A stretch of DNA of 64,000 nt from Desulfosporosinus sp. FKB (GTDB lineage Bacteria > Bacillota > Desulfitobacteriia > Desulfitobacteriales > Desulfitobacteriaceae). The translations under genes were made by a program, and so were the position numbers. Shown here in pieces: positions 44,701 to 52,884 of the stretch (within the stretch, counting starts at the first letter, position 1; every line of letters starts with the position of its first letter). The notes beneath the pieces were generated by a model. That model saw only the letters and a program-made list of their open reading frames with translations, had not been told where the DNA came from and made no database searches. Location of the stretch: positions 62,001-126,000 of the forward strand of contig NZ_NADJ01000037.1 in assembly GCF_002196705.1 (NCBI RefSeq), read 5' to 3'.

Positions 44701-44720
44701 CCCCAAATGGGGTTTTTCTT
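44701..44720 (+). terminator. Second short terminator before kup
   Basis: CCCC-AAAT-GGGG followed by TTTTTCTTTT; a tandem partner of the riboswitch terminator. Confidence 0.6.
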
Positions 44721-44807
44721 TTGGTAAGGAAGCTAATCGCAAGGGAATTAATTTAAAAAGCAGGAGAAAATATAGCTAAACTATAAAGTGATATGAAGGG
44801 ATACATA

Positions 44808-46814
44808 ATGGAAAAGGGATTGAATTTCTGTAAAGAACGACCATTAACCACAGCAGGTATGCTCGTAACCCTCGGTGTTGTTTATGGTGATATTGGGACT
44901 TCACCATTATATGTAATGAAAGCGTTAGTTGAAGGAAATGGACAATTAAGTTCAATTACCAACGAGTTTATATACGGTTCCATTTCCCTTATTTTCTGGA
45001 CCATTACATTACTTACCACGATTAAGTACGTCCTCATCACACTCAAAGCAGACAATCATGGGGAAGGTGGCATCCTCGCACTATATTCGCTAATTCGAAG
45101 GAAGGGTGCCTGGTTCATTGTTCCGGCTATGATCGGGGCGGCAACCCTGTTAGCAGACGGTATTTTAACTCCGGCAGTTACCGTCACCAGTGCTGTTGAA
45201 GGATTAAAATGGATTCCCGCCTATATCAATAATTTCGGTTCAAATCAATCCACTGTGATTATAATTACCATTGTTATTCTTTGTGTTTTATTCCTCCTGC
45301 AACGTTCCGGAACTGAGATATTAGGACGATTATTCGGCCCGATTATGCTTTTATGGTTTCTCATGTTAGGCTTTCTAGGCATAATTCATATTTTTGGAAA
45401 CCTGAATATACTGAAATCACTATCTCCATACTATGGAATTAAATTGTTGTTTAGTGATCAAAATAAAGCTGGTTTTGCGATCTTGGGCAGTGTATTCCTG
45501 GCTACTACAGGTGCTGAAGCATTATATTCCGATTTAGGACATGTTGGACGGAAAAACATTTACGGCACTTGGCCTTTCGTTAAAATCTGCCTGCTTCTAA
45601 ACTATTTCGGTCAAGGGGCTTGGGTGCTACAGATTAAAGATAATCCTGGAATGCAACATCTGATTGATTTTAATCCCTTTTTTGAACTAATTCCAGGAAA
45701 CTTTCGCATTATCGGTGTCATCTTAGCAACTCTTGCAGCAATTATTGCTTCTCAAGCCTTAATTAGCGGTTCCTATACACTCGTTTCAGAAGCAATTAAA
45801 TTAGATTTATTGCCGAGATTAAAAATTTACTATCCAGCTATGTCAAAAGGTCAAATGTACATTCCAATCGTCAATCACCTTTTGATGTTTTCTTGTATCG
45901 GAGTAGTTCTCTACTTCAAAACTTCATCGCACATGGAAGCAGCTTATGGATTAGCTATTACAATTACGATGTTGATGACTACAATCTTGTTGTTCAATTG
46001 GCTTATTAAGAAAAGGGTATCGAGGTTACTCTCACTTCTCGTGCCTATCATTTTTGGGACATTGGAAATTGCTTTTTTCATTTCAAGTGCAGCAAAATTT
46101 TTTCGCGGCGGATTTATAACAGTGTTTATTGCTGCTCTGATTTTAATACTAATGATGTTATGGTATAAAGCAACAATTTTTGAACAAATCGTGACAAAAG
46201 AGGTATCATTGGAAGATTATATTGATAAGCTTGGAATGCTTAGAAATGATGAACAATTTCCGGTATACGCTACAAATTTAGTTTATTTAACAAGCAAATC
46301 TAAACCTGGAAAAGTAGACAAGGAAATTATTTACTCGATTTTAGATAAAAGACCAAAAAGAGCGGAAGTTTATTGGTTTATTAATGTTCAGGTAACCGAT
46401 GAACCAAGGACTATGACCTATACTGTTGAAAATTTTGGTACTGATTATGTTTTTAAGATTCAACTCCGTTTGGGATTTAGGGTTGAACAAAAAGTGAGTA
46501 GATATTTAAGGCAAATTGTGACCGATCTTATGAAATCGAACGAAATAAAAGAACAATTCCAATTATATGCTACAAATAATATCAATCGTAACATTGGGGA
46601 TTTTTGTTTTGTTTTAGTACGTGAAGAACTGGCTAATGATACCAACCTCGCTTTATATAAACAACTAATTATGCAATTTAAACTTCGCTTAAAGAAAATT
46701 ACGGTTTCTCCAGTAAGTTGGTTTGGACTTGAACATACTGATGTTAAAGTTGAGCATGTTCCTTTGCGTTTAGGAACCCCCGGGCAAATTAAACTTAAAA
46801 GAGAACCCATATAA
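44808..46814 (+). CDS. kup: Potassium transporter Kup
   Basis: A 668-residue KUP/HAK/KT protein. TLGVVYGDIGTSPLYV near 20 is the family signature, with twelve helices to about 440 and a cytoplasmic C-terminal region. It takes up K+ with H+. ATG 44808 follows AAGGGA; ATG 44793 is upstream in frame. The c-di-AMP riboswitch predicts shut-off when cytoplasmic K+ is high. Confidence 0.95.
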   Translation: MEKGLNFCKERPLTTAGMLVTLGVVYGDIGTSPLYVMKALVEGNGQLSSITNEFIYGSISLIFWTITLLTTIKYVLITLKADNHGEGGILALYSLIRRKGAWFIVPAMIGAATLLADGILTPAVTVTSAVEGLKWIPAYINNFGSNQSTVIIITIVILCVLFLLQRSGTEILGRLFGPIMLLWFLMLGFLGIIHIFGNLNILKSLSPYYGIKLLFSDQNKAGFAILGSVFLATTGAEALYSDLGHVGRKNIYGTWPFVKICLLLNYFGQGAWVLQIKDNPGMQHLIDFNPFFELIPGNFRIIGVILATLAAIIASQALISGSYTLVSEAIKLDLLPRLKIYYPAMSKGQMYIPIVNHLLMFSCIGVVLYFKTSSHMEAAYGLAITITMLMTTILLFNWLIKKRVSRLLSLLVPIIFGTLEIAFFISSAAKFFRGGFITVFIAALILILMMLWYKATIFEQIVTKEVSLEDYIDKLGMLRNDEQFPVYATNLVYLTSKSKPGKVDKEIIYSILDKRPKRAEVYWFINVQVTDEPRTMTYTVENFGTDYVFKIQLRLGFRVEQKVSRYLRQIVTDLMKSNEIKEQFQLYATNNINRNIGDFCFVLVREELANDTNLALYKQLIMQFKLRLKKITVSPVSWFGLEHTDVKVEHVPLRLGTPGQIKLKREPI

Positions 46815-47048
46815 GACAAAATTCAAGTTCCATCGCTAAACTTCTTAAATATAATTTTTAGCCTGCTCTAAAACTGATACGGACGTTTTTATACTCAAAT
46901 GGTAAAAGCCCGCAAGATTTTACATTTCTGTTAACGTTAGATACATATTCGCAGCTTCCCTTCTTGTAGATTAGTGTGTGGCAGCCTTATCTTGCCAAGC
47001 AGTTGCGTTTATGTCCTATCATAAAAACTATTATCTAAAGGGAAAACT
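46815..47048. other. Intergenic region, nothing seen
   Basis: Between convergent kup and the amino-acid importer; no structure apart from the terminator at 47049. Confidence 0.5.
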
Positions 47049-47079
47049 AAAAGCACAGGCAGAACCGGCCTGTGCTTTT
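47049..47079 (-). terminator. Terminator of amino-acid ABC operon
   Basis: AAAAGCACAGGC and complement with a 7-base loop and flanking T4. Confidence 0.85.
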
Positions 47080-47125
47080 AGAGTGGTTAACTCTTCCATC
47101 AGAAAGTTTATGCAAACTTCGTTAA

Positions 47126-47848
47126 TTAAAGTATTTTGCTTAAAAACAATTTTGTTCGTTCTTCCTTAGGATTGTTAAAAATTTCATCCGGGGTATTTTC
47201 TTCGACTATAATTCCATCATCCATAAATAAAACTCTATCACCCACTTCGCGGGCAAAGCCCATTTCGTGTGTAACCACTGCCATAGTCATTCCCTCTCTA
47301 GCTAAATCCTTCATGACAGCGAGCACTTCTCCGACCATTTCCGGGTCTAAAGCTGAGGTGGGTTCATCAAATAACATGACTATTGGATTCATAGCCAGAG
47401 CCCTCGCAATAGCCACCCTCTGTTGCTGCCCTCCTGAGAGTTGATCTGGATAAGCTCCTGCTTTTTCACTTAAACCCACTTTTTCCAATAAAGCAAATGC
47501 TCTTTTCTCGGCTTCTTCTTGAGAAACTTTCAAAACTTTGCGCGGTCCAATCGTTATATTTTCCAGTACAGATAAATGATGAAATAGGTTAAATCTCTGA
47601 AATACCATGCCAACTTCTTTACGAACATGACTTAAATTTGTTTTGCTATGCGTTATTTCTTTATTATTTACAAATATTTGCCCATCAGAGACTTTTTCCA
47701 AACCATTCAGACAACGTAAAAAAGTACTTTTACCTGATCCTGAAGGGCCAATGATCACGACTACTTCTTGTGGCTTGATCTCTAAAGAAATATTATTTAG
47801 AACCCTATGTTGGCCAAAATGTTTGGTAATATTTTTAACGCTTATCAA
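47126..47848 (-). CDS. Polar amino acid ABC transporter ATPase (GlnQ-type)
   Basis: A 240-residue ATPase: Walker [10 protein letters not shown] near 34, signature [15 protein letters not shown] near 136, Walker [18 protein letters not shown] near 158, and [21 protein letters not shown], typical of the polar amino acid family. It overlaps the permease gene by 14 bases. Confidence 0.95.
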   Translation of the reverse strand: MISVKNITKHFGQHRVLNNISLEIKPQEVVVIIGPSGSGKSTFLRCLNGLEKVSDGQIFVNNKEITHSKTNLSHVRKEVGMVFQRFNLFHHLSVLENITIGPRKVLKVSQEEAEKRAFALLEKVGLSEKAGAYPDQLSGGQQQRVAIARALAMNPIVMLFDEPTSALDPEMVGEVLAVMKDLAREGMTMAVVTHEMGFAREVGDRVLFMDDGIIVEENTPDEIFNNPKEERTKLFLSKIL

Positions 47849-48509
47849 TTTGCCACCTTCTTTCTAAGTATCCTGAGAGAGCTGTTAGCAGAAGGATGAT
47901 GGCTAAATAGATGACGGCAATTGCTGTCCAAATCTGTAAAGAGGCAAAGTTTGTGGATATAATAATCTGTCCGCTTCGTGTCAATTCAGTCACGGATATA
48001 GCTGATAATAAAGACGTATCTTTTATTGTTTGGATAAATTGATTAACCAAAGGCGGTACCATGCGTTTAAATGCTTGAGGCAAAATTATAAATCTCATAG
48101 TCTGAGGACCTGTCATACCAATACTTAAAGCAGCCTCTGATTGGCCGCGGTCCACTGCTAAAATTCCTGCACGAATAATTTCTGTAATATAGGCACCTTC
48201 ATTTAATGCTAAGGCTATAATCCCAGCAATTGGTGTAAAATAAGGATCAAACCATTTATGCAAAGGTAAAATCATAGGGATAGCAAAATAAATATAAAAA
48301 ATTTCCACTAAAAGAGGCAAACCGCGGAAAATATGAACATATACTTCACCAATTCGGCGTGAAATCTTAGAATGAGATAATTTAAGCAAGGCAAAAACAA
48401 GGCCCAAAACAGTAGCCAAAATAATTGACGCTATTGAAAACCAAACAGTTAATTTAGCCCCCTGTAACAACTGGGGCATAGCTGCTGATACTATTTGAAA
48501 AAAGTTCAC
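47835..48509 (-). CDS. Polar amino acid ABC transporter permease
   Basis: A 224-residue HisM/GlnP-type permease with five helices and the EAA loop [22 protein letters not shown] near 132-153. It forms the channel with the ATPase and receives substrate from the lipoprotein at 48605. Confidence 0.95.
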   Translation of the reverse strand: MNFFQIVSAAMPQLLQGAKLTVWFSIASIILATVLGLVFALLKLSHSKISRRIGEVYVHIFRGLPLLVEIFYIYFAIPMILPLHKWFDPYFTPIAGIIALALNEGAYITEIIRAGILAVDRGQSEAALSIGMTGPQTMRFIILPQAFKRMVPPLVNQFIQTIKDTSLLSAISVTELTRSGQIIISTNFASLQIWTAIAVIYLAIILLLTALSGYLERRWQIDKR

Positions 48510-48542
48510 TTATGCCTCATTTCCTCCCTGATGATTTTAAAT

Positions 48543-48564
48543 GAGCGCAGCACTAGCTGCGCTC
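48543..48564 (-). terminator. Intercistronic hairpin in amino-acid ABC operon
   Basis: GAGCGCAG/CTGCGCTC with a 6-base loop between binding-protein and permease genes; no T-run, likely mRNA processing or attenuation. Confidence 0.65.
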
Positions 48565-48604
48565 AACGCATTTGATTCTTCAACTAAGCCATTTTGGAGT
48601 CGTT

Positions 48605-49408
48605 TTATTTATTAACTAAGCCATTGTTATCTGATTTGAAATATTGTCTGTAAAGTTTTTCATACTGTCCGTTGGCTTTTAATTTATCCAGTCCATCATT
48701 AATCTTTTGCAGGAGTTGAGAATTTTGTTTGGTAACTGCTATGCCATAATCTTCTCCTGTCAGAAGGCTGCCCACTACTTTAACATTGTTGTGTCCAGTG
48801 TTGATATAATTTAAGTTAACAGGATTATCGAAGACAACCGCTTGGGCTCCGCCATTTTGTAATTCATTATATGCATCATCAATATTATTAAATCGCTTCA
48901 TGTTAATTCCTTGATCTTTAGAAAGCATGATATCAGCTGTTGTACCTAATTTAACAGCCACCGTCTTGCCTTTGAGATCGGCAAGGCCATTGATCGTACT
49001 ATCATTCTTAACTAAAATTGACAGGCCCGAATGATAATAGGGTTTAGAAAAGTTAACTTGCTGCTCACGAGCTGATGTAATAGTGATGCCGGCTACAGCA
49101 ACATCAATCGTTCCAGTTTGAATTGCAGGTATCAGGCCTTGGAAATCCATGGTTTGAATAGGATCAGCAATTTTTAAATTCTCTTGAGCTGCAATAGCTT
49201 TGATCAAGTCGATATCAAAGCCAGTCACCTTACCATCTTTCATCATCTCAAACGGGGGAAACGTAACATCAGCACCTAACTTAATGACTTCCTGTTGACT
49301 CGTGTTATTCCCTGCTGAACTTGATGAACCAGTCGTGCCAGTTGTACCACAACCGACAAGTAATGCCCCCGCCATGATAGCGGCCATTAATACCTTTACT
49401 TTGCGCAA
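48605..49408 (-). CDS. Amino acid-binding lipoprotein
   Basis: A 267-residue SBP_bac_3 protein. Lipobox LLVGC at about residue 20, then Thr/Ser linker; DVTFPPFEMMKDGKVTGFDIDL near 49, and GITITSAREQQVNFSKPYY near 106. Binds a polar amino acid, perhaps glutamine, glutamate or cystine. Confidence 0.94.
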   Translation of the reverse strand: MRKVKVLMAAIMAGALLVGCGTTGTTGSSSSAGNNTSQQEVIKLGADVTFPPFEMMKDGKVTGFDIDLIKAIAAQENLKIADPIQTMDFQGLIPAIQTGTIDVAVAGITITSAREQQVNFSKPYYHSGLSILVKNDSTINGLADLKGKTVAVKLGTTADIMLSKDQGINMKRFNNIDDAYNELQNGGAQAVVFDNPVNLNYINTGHNNVKVVGSLLTGEDYGIAVTKQNSQLLQKINDGLDKLKANGQYEKLYRQYFKSDNNGLVNK

Positions 49409-50231
49409 AAATAACTCCTCCTTAATGATTCCCCATAATTTATAATATGTTTCTTATCCGCCACTCTTTTAAGACTATCTTTGAAAATTTCTACATCTTT
49501 TTGACAGCTTAAAGAATAGCAACTTATTACATATATTATTTCGTTATGCCTTTTACAATTCCCTTCTGTTTTTTATCAATTAAGCATGTATACATGCAAT
49601 ATAACGTGTATAATGTATACAAGTTATATTTTATTTACAAATCATTAATATCCTTGAAGGGATTTTTTTAGCAAGCGCTAATAATTGTGGCATAAAATTG
49701 AATGAGTCGTTAACGAATAATAATTTACAACTTAGGTATTCAAAAACTGCTCCCCTTTTGCAAATTAATTTTTATACGAAGCAACTCAAATTCAGCAAAC
49801 TTTCAAGAGATCTTCAATTTAACCTCAGGTTATACCCCCATACTTATGCATGAACGTATAATAAAACGCAAGTATATTGACTTAATATGGAGGCACTTCC
49901 TTGGAACCGACAGTACTAAGCTTTGGGGAATGTACCTCTTATCTTTTCTTACAATCATAACCCTAACAGAAATTCGCTTCGGGGTTCTTCGAAATGCACA
50001 AAGATAAGCCCCCACATACAATTAAGTGAGAGCTGTATCCCAACAGGTTTTATCGATTTATCGCAAAAAGCCCGCAAGGTCAGTAAATGTTCGAGGAAAA
50101 TAGTAACTATATCACTTTGGGCGCAGCCAGACCAAAGAAGCGAAGCTTCCCCCCAAAATTTCAGCAATTTATTAATTATTATAATGAGTTTAGATAAGTC
50201 CGCATTGGCAGGTTAGACCAAGCTAACTCAC
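49409..50231. other. Long intergenic region
   Basis: About 820 bases. Apart from the palindromes at 49584-49620, I see no gene. A short TTG-started frame of 19 codons after TATGGAGG at 49885-49960 is too small to support. Confidence 0.4.
49584..49620. promoter_or_regulatory. TGTATAC palindromes upstream of amino-acid ABC operon
   Basis: A perfect 14-bp palindrome GCATGTATACATGC (49584-49597) followed by GTGTATAATGTATAC (49606-49620). These look like two sites for a GntR- or similar-type regulator, about 180-210 bases before the binding-protein start. Confidence 0.5.
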
Positions 50232-50540
50232 CTATATCAATAGAATATAGTTTTGCACTCCATAGAAAAGCCTATAGATAATTACAACTTTTGTCATCTC
50301 ATCCATCTTATAAACCAGAACATAGTTATTAATTGTCGCCTTGCGATAACCATCTGCTTCTAAACGAACGTCATGGCATCTTTCATACATAAACGGATTA
50401 CTTTTTAAAAACCCGCAGCACCTTTCAACTTCATCTAAGAATGTTGCTGCAGCCATGGGATTATCGAGTTGTAGAGCGATATACGAAATAATATTGTCTA
50501 AGTCTTCATTAGCAAGTTCAGTAACCACAAGCCTATACAT
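50232..50540 (-). CDS. RelE/ParE-family toxin
   Basis: A 102-residue RelE/ParE-superfamily protein (YRLVVTELANEDLDNIISYIA at the start, FYGVQNYILLI at the end). Such proteins cleave ribosome-bound mRNA or poison gyrase; which applies is not clear. It overlaps the antitoxin gene by 8 bases. Confidence 0.88.
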   Translation of the reverse strand: MYRLVVTELANEDLDNIISYIALQLDNPMAAATFLDEVERCCGFLKSNPFMYERCHDVRLEADGYRKATINNYVLVYKMDEMTKVVIIYRLFYGVQNYILLI

Positions 50541-50793
50541 TGTATTTTTCTCGTATGTTTTTTATTGACGCATCTCCGTCTAGTACTTTCCCCAAAGATA
50601 TCTGGGCTTCAGCTGCAGCTAATTTGTTGTAAACATCAAGCATATATAGTTTTTCTTCGTACATTTTTACGCTCATAATGACCATGTCTCCATAACCGTT
50701 TTTGGTTATATAGATCGGCTCAGTTGCTTCTTGGCACATTTGAGAAATTTCACTTGTATTTTTTAAATCCTTAATCGGGATAATACGCGGCAT
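50533..50793 (-). CDS. Phd/YefM-family antitoxin
   Basis: An 86-residue protein with the Phd/YefM N-terminal fold (MPRIIPIKDLKNTSEISQMC, PIYITKNGYGDMVIMS) that binds DNA and neutralises the toxin with its C-terminal tail. GAGGAG precedes the ATG. Confidence 0.88.
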   Translation of the reverse strand: MPRIIPIKDLKNTSEISQMCQEATEPIYITKNGYGDMVIMSVKMYEEKLYMLDVYNKLAAAEAQISLGKVLDGDASIKNIREKYNV

Positions 50794-50810
50794 CTAATAC
50801 CATCTCCTCT

Positions 50811-50828
50811 ATGGTATTATTATACCAT
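50811..50828. promoter_or_regulatory. Operator-promoter of toxin-antitoxin pair
   Basis: ATGGTATTATTATACCAT, a near-perfect palindrome 18 bases before the antitoxin start, overlapping a TATAAT-type -10 on the minus strand; fits autoregulation. Confidence 0.7.
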
Positions 50829-51025
50829 AATTATGACCATTGTGTTAAAACATGGTTTGCCCTGATACTTCAGTATATATTACTCTTTAGCTTCTCATCA
50901 GTCGAATTCCATACCTTCAAGTCGCTGTCTCAACGTGGGCTGATGTTACTTCATTGTTGATCATTAGGGGTAAAAGTCCCCTCGTCTCGACTGTCTAATG
51001 ACTCAATCTTTGATACAAATTAACG

Positions 51026-51057
51026 ATGCACCCACTCTTTTTTCAAAGGGGGTGCAT
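51026..51057 (-). terminator. Hairpin after PRTase-like gene
   Basis: ATGCACCC/GGGTGCAT arms with a 16-base interior, 28 bases past the stop. Confidence 0.6.
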
Positions 51058-51084
51058 TGGCTTAAAAAGGGGAGCAATTTTAGA

Positions 51085-51723
51085 CTAATTTAACCTTTGG
51101 TCTAAGTTCCCCACACCTGGTATAAGCATGCCATCATGATCCACTTGGTCTGGATTTGTACAAACATAAATTTCAGCATGAGGTATTTCTCTTTTTAACT
51201 CATAAACTCCACGCTCACTGTAAAATGCACTAGCAATAATTATCCCTCTCGGCATATATTTTTCCAACGCCTTTTTGGCCAAGGAAATAGCGGTGCAGCC
51301 TGTGGCTAAAACCGATTTTGCAATAATAACAAACTCTACTGGTCTTCCAGTTTTTATATCCGGCAAATCGATTGATCTTATTGGCGAGGTATAAACATCC
51401 TCACCTCTACTTCCTCCAAAATCAATATATCCTCTATAACAGTCACCAATTACACTTGAAAGTCCATTGGCAAAATAGGCGTAATCGTCCTTTGTACTTA
51501 TAACTATATATTCTTTGGATGTGTCAATATTAAAACCTTTAAATTCTTCTTTCATTGGAGTATGTACTTTAACTTCTGAGGACATATTTTCCAGACAAAT
51601 TTCTTGTCCTACCATGACACCAAGCTCATAAAGACTTTTCCTTAACATTTCTTTATCCGTATTACAATCTCTGATCTTGGTTTCGATAATTGAAGCATAT
51701 TTATTAGTTATTACTTTATACAT
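51085..51723 (-). CDS. Uracil phosphoribosyltransferase-like protein
   Basis: A 212-residue type I PRTase-fold protein. The PRPP-loop position reads KSVLATGCTA rather than DPMLATGGS of true Upp, and the uracil-binding end reads PGVGNLDQRLN rather than PGLGDAGDR. It is the third gene of a tight cassette after the DUF4062 gene (4-base gap). The altered loop suggests another substrate or a sensing/effector role rather than uracil salvage; this is inference. Confidence 0.7.
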   Translation of the reverse strand: MYKVITNKYASIIETKIRDCNTDKEMLRKSLYELGVMVGQEICLENMSSEVKVHTPMKEEFKGFNIDTSKEYIVISTKDDYAYFANGLSSVIGDCYRGYIDFGGSRGEDVYTSPIRSIDLPDIKTGRPVEFVIIAKSVLATGCTAISLAKKALEKYMPRGIIIASAFYSERGVYELKREIPHAEIYVCTNPDQVDHDGMLIPGVGNLDQRLN

Positions 51724-51727
51724 TCAT

Positions 51728-52423
51728 TCACCCTCTTGACCATTCATCACATTTTACTTGTAAATCATTAATACATCCCCAGAAATCCCGGGCAATAGAC
51801 ATATGGTCATATTGAATTACTTTAGTTGTTCCTGCAATTGGGTATTCAAGTTCAACAAAGGTTTCTGCTACTCTATAAAATACTTTTGTTGTTTCAAGAG
51901 GTAATATTTGTTTTGCAACTCTTATAAAATGGTCTAAGTAGTTTAACTTTCTTCCAAGTTGCGCCCTCTCTTTTAGCCATTCAGTAAATGAATTTAACAC
52001 CATATCTTTTAATTGATGTGAATATTTAAATTTCGGTCTAAAGTATCCCGAATAATAATCACTCACTTTTTTTATAAACTCTTTTTGCTTGTCTTCCACT
52101 AAACGTTCGTCACAGTCTTTTAAAAATACCATTATTTTAGTAGGATCATCCTTAATTGCTACATCATACTCAGCTTCGGTTGCCGACTTATCCCCAACAA
52201 TTCCCATACCGTATCTTTCCGATAAAATAAGAATATACAGGTCGCAATTCCTAGCCATTTCAAGGGTTGCGTAGGCGCTACTTGATGAAACTGCAGTATT
52301 GTTAAAAGGTTCAGCCCCTATTAACTCAACGAATGGTATATTACTAAAACAACCTTTGATTGCGTCTCTCTCAGCTTCTAATCCACCGATTACTGAACTA
52401 ACCATTACATTTATTTTTTGCAT
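51728..52423 (-). CDS. DUF4062 (TIR-like) protein
   Basis: A 231-residue protein. The N-terminal half is DUF4062: NVMVSSVIGGLEAERDAI at 4-21, CDLYILILSERYG near 60 and SATEAEYDVAI near 79, with the Glu expected at the active-site position of TIR-like folds. The C-terminal half is unassigned. DUF4062 occurs in many immune-type and STAND proteins. It starts one base after the stop of the small upstream gene. Confidence 0.75.
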   Translation of the reverse strand: MQKINVMVSSVIGGLEAERDAIKGCFSNIPFVELIGAEPFNNTAVSSSSAYATLEMARNCDLYILILSERYGMGIVGDKSATEAEYDVAIKDDPTKIMVFLKDCDERLVEDKQKEFIKKVSDYYSGYFRPKFKYSHQLKDMVLNSFTEWLKERAQLGRKLNYLDHFIRVAKQILPLETTKVFYRVAETFVELEYPIAGTTKVIQYDHMSIARDFWGCINDLQVKCDEWSRG

Positions 52424-52424
52424 T

Positions 52425-52637
52425 TTAATCCCCTACGTTCCAATTCTCAATATCTTTTAGCGCAAAGTTACGAAAATCTTGCTTTCCCAAATCATAAGCC
52501 TTTAAGAGCCATTGTTTAGAAGTGTGATATTTAGTACTCCCATACCATATCTCAATTGGTACAATTTCTCTGTTATTTAATTCCCCCTTATAATTTTTGT
52601 ATTTAATGAAAATAATTTTTTCTTTATCATAATCCAT
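52425..52637 (-). CDS. Small WYL-like protein
   Basis: A 70-residue protein (NNREIVPIEIWYGSTKYH, then QWLLKAYDLGKQDFRNFALKDI) that resembles the stand-alone C-terminal part of WYL-domain regulators, which bind ligands or nucleic acid. First gene of the three-gene cassette. Confidence 0.6.
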   Translation of the reverse strand: MDYDKEKIIFIKYKNYKGELNNREIVPIEIWYGSTKYHTSKQWLLKAYDLGKQDFRNFALKDIENWNVGD

Positions 52638-52884
52638 ATCTTTAAACCTACTTCTGTTTTTTTAGTATAGTGTTAACATTTTAAACTGGTGGAACTTTCG
52701 TCTTTTTACATAAAGAAGTTTTTGCTGCCTATTGATTGGAAAAATTATATACATAAGCATTTGCCGATAAAAACTTTAATCTGTTGCAAATTATCCAACC
52801 ATGAAAATCAACCCTCAGTCGGCAAAGCCTTGAACTACAGGCTATCTTTATTAGATTTCAACCTTAATAAAGGCTTCTTAGCCT

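Noticed and set aside
49830-50216. Overlapping frames on both strands in the 49.8-50.2 kb gap
   Set aside because: No ribosome sites, odd composition and no recognisable motifs; likely non-coding.
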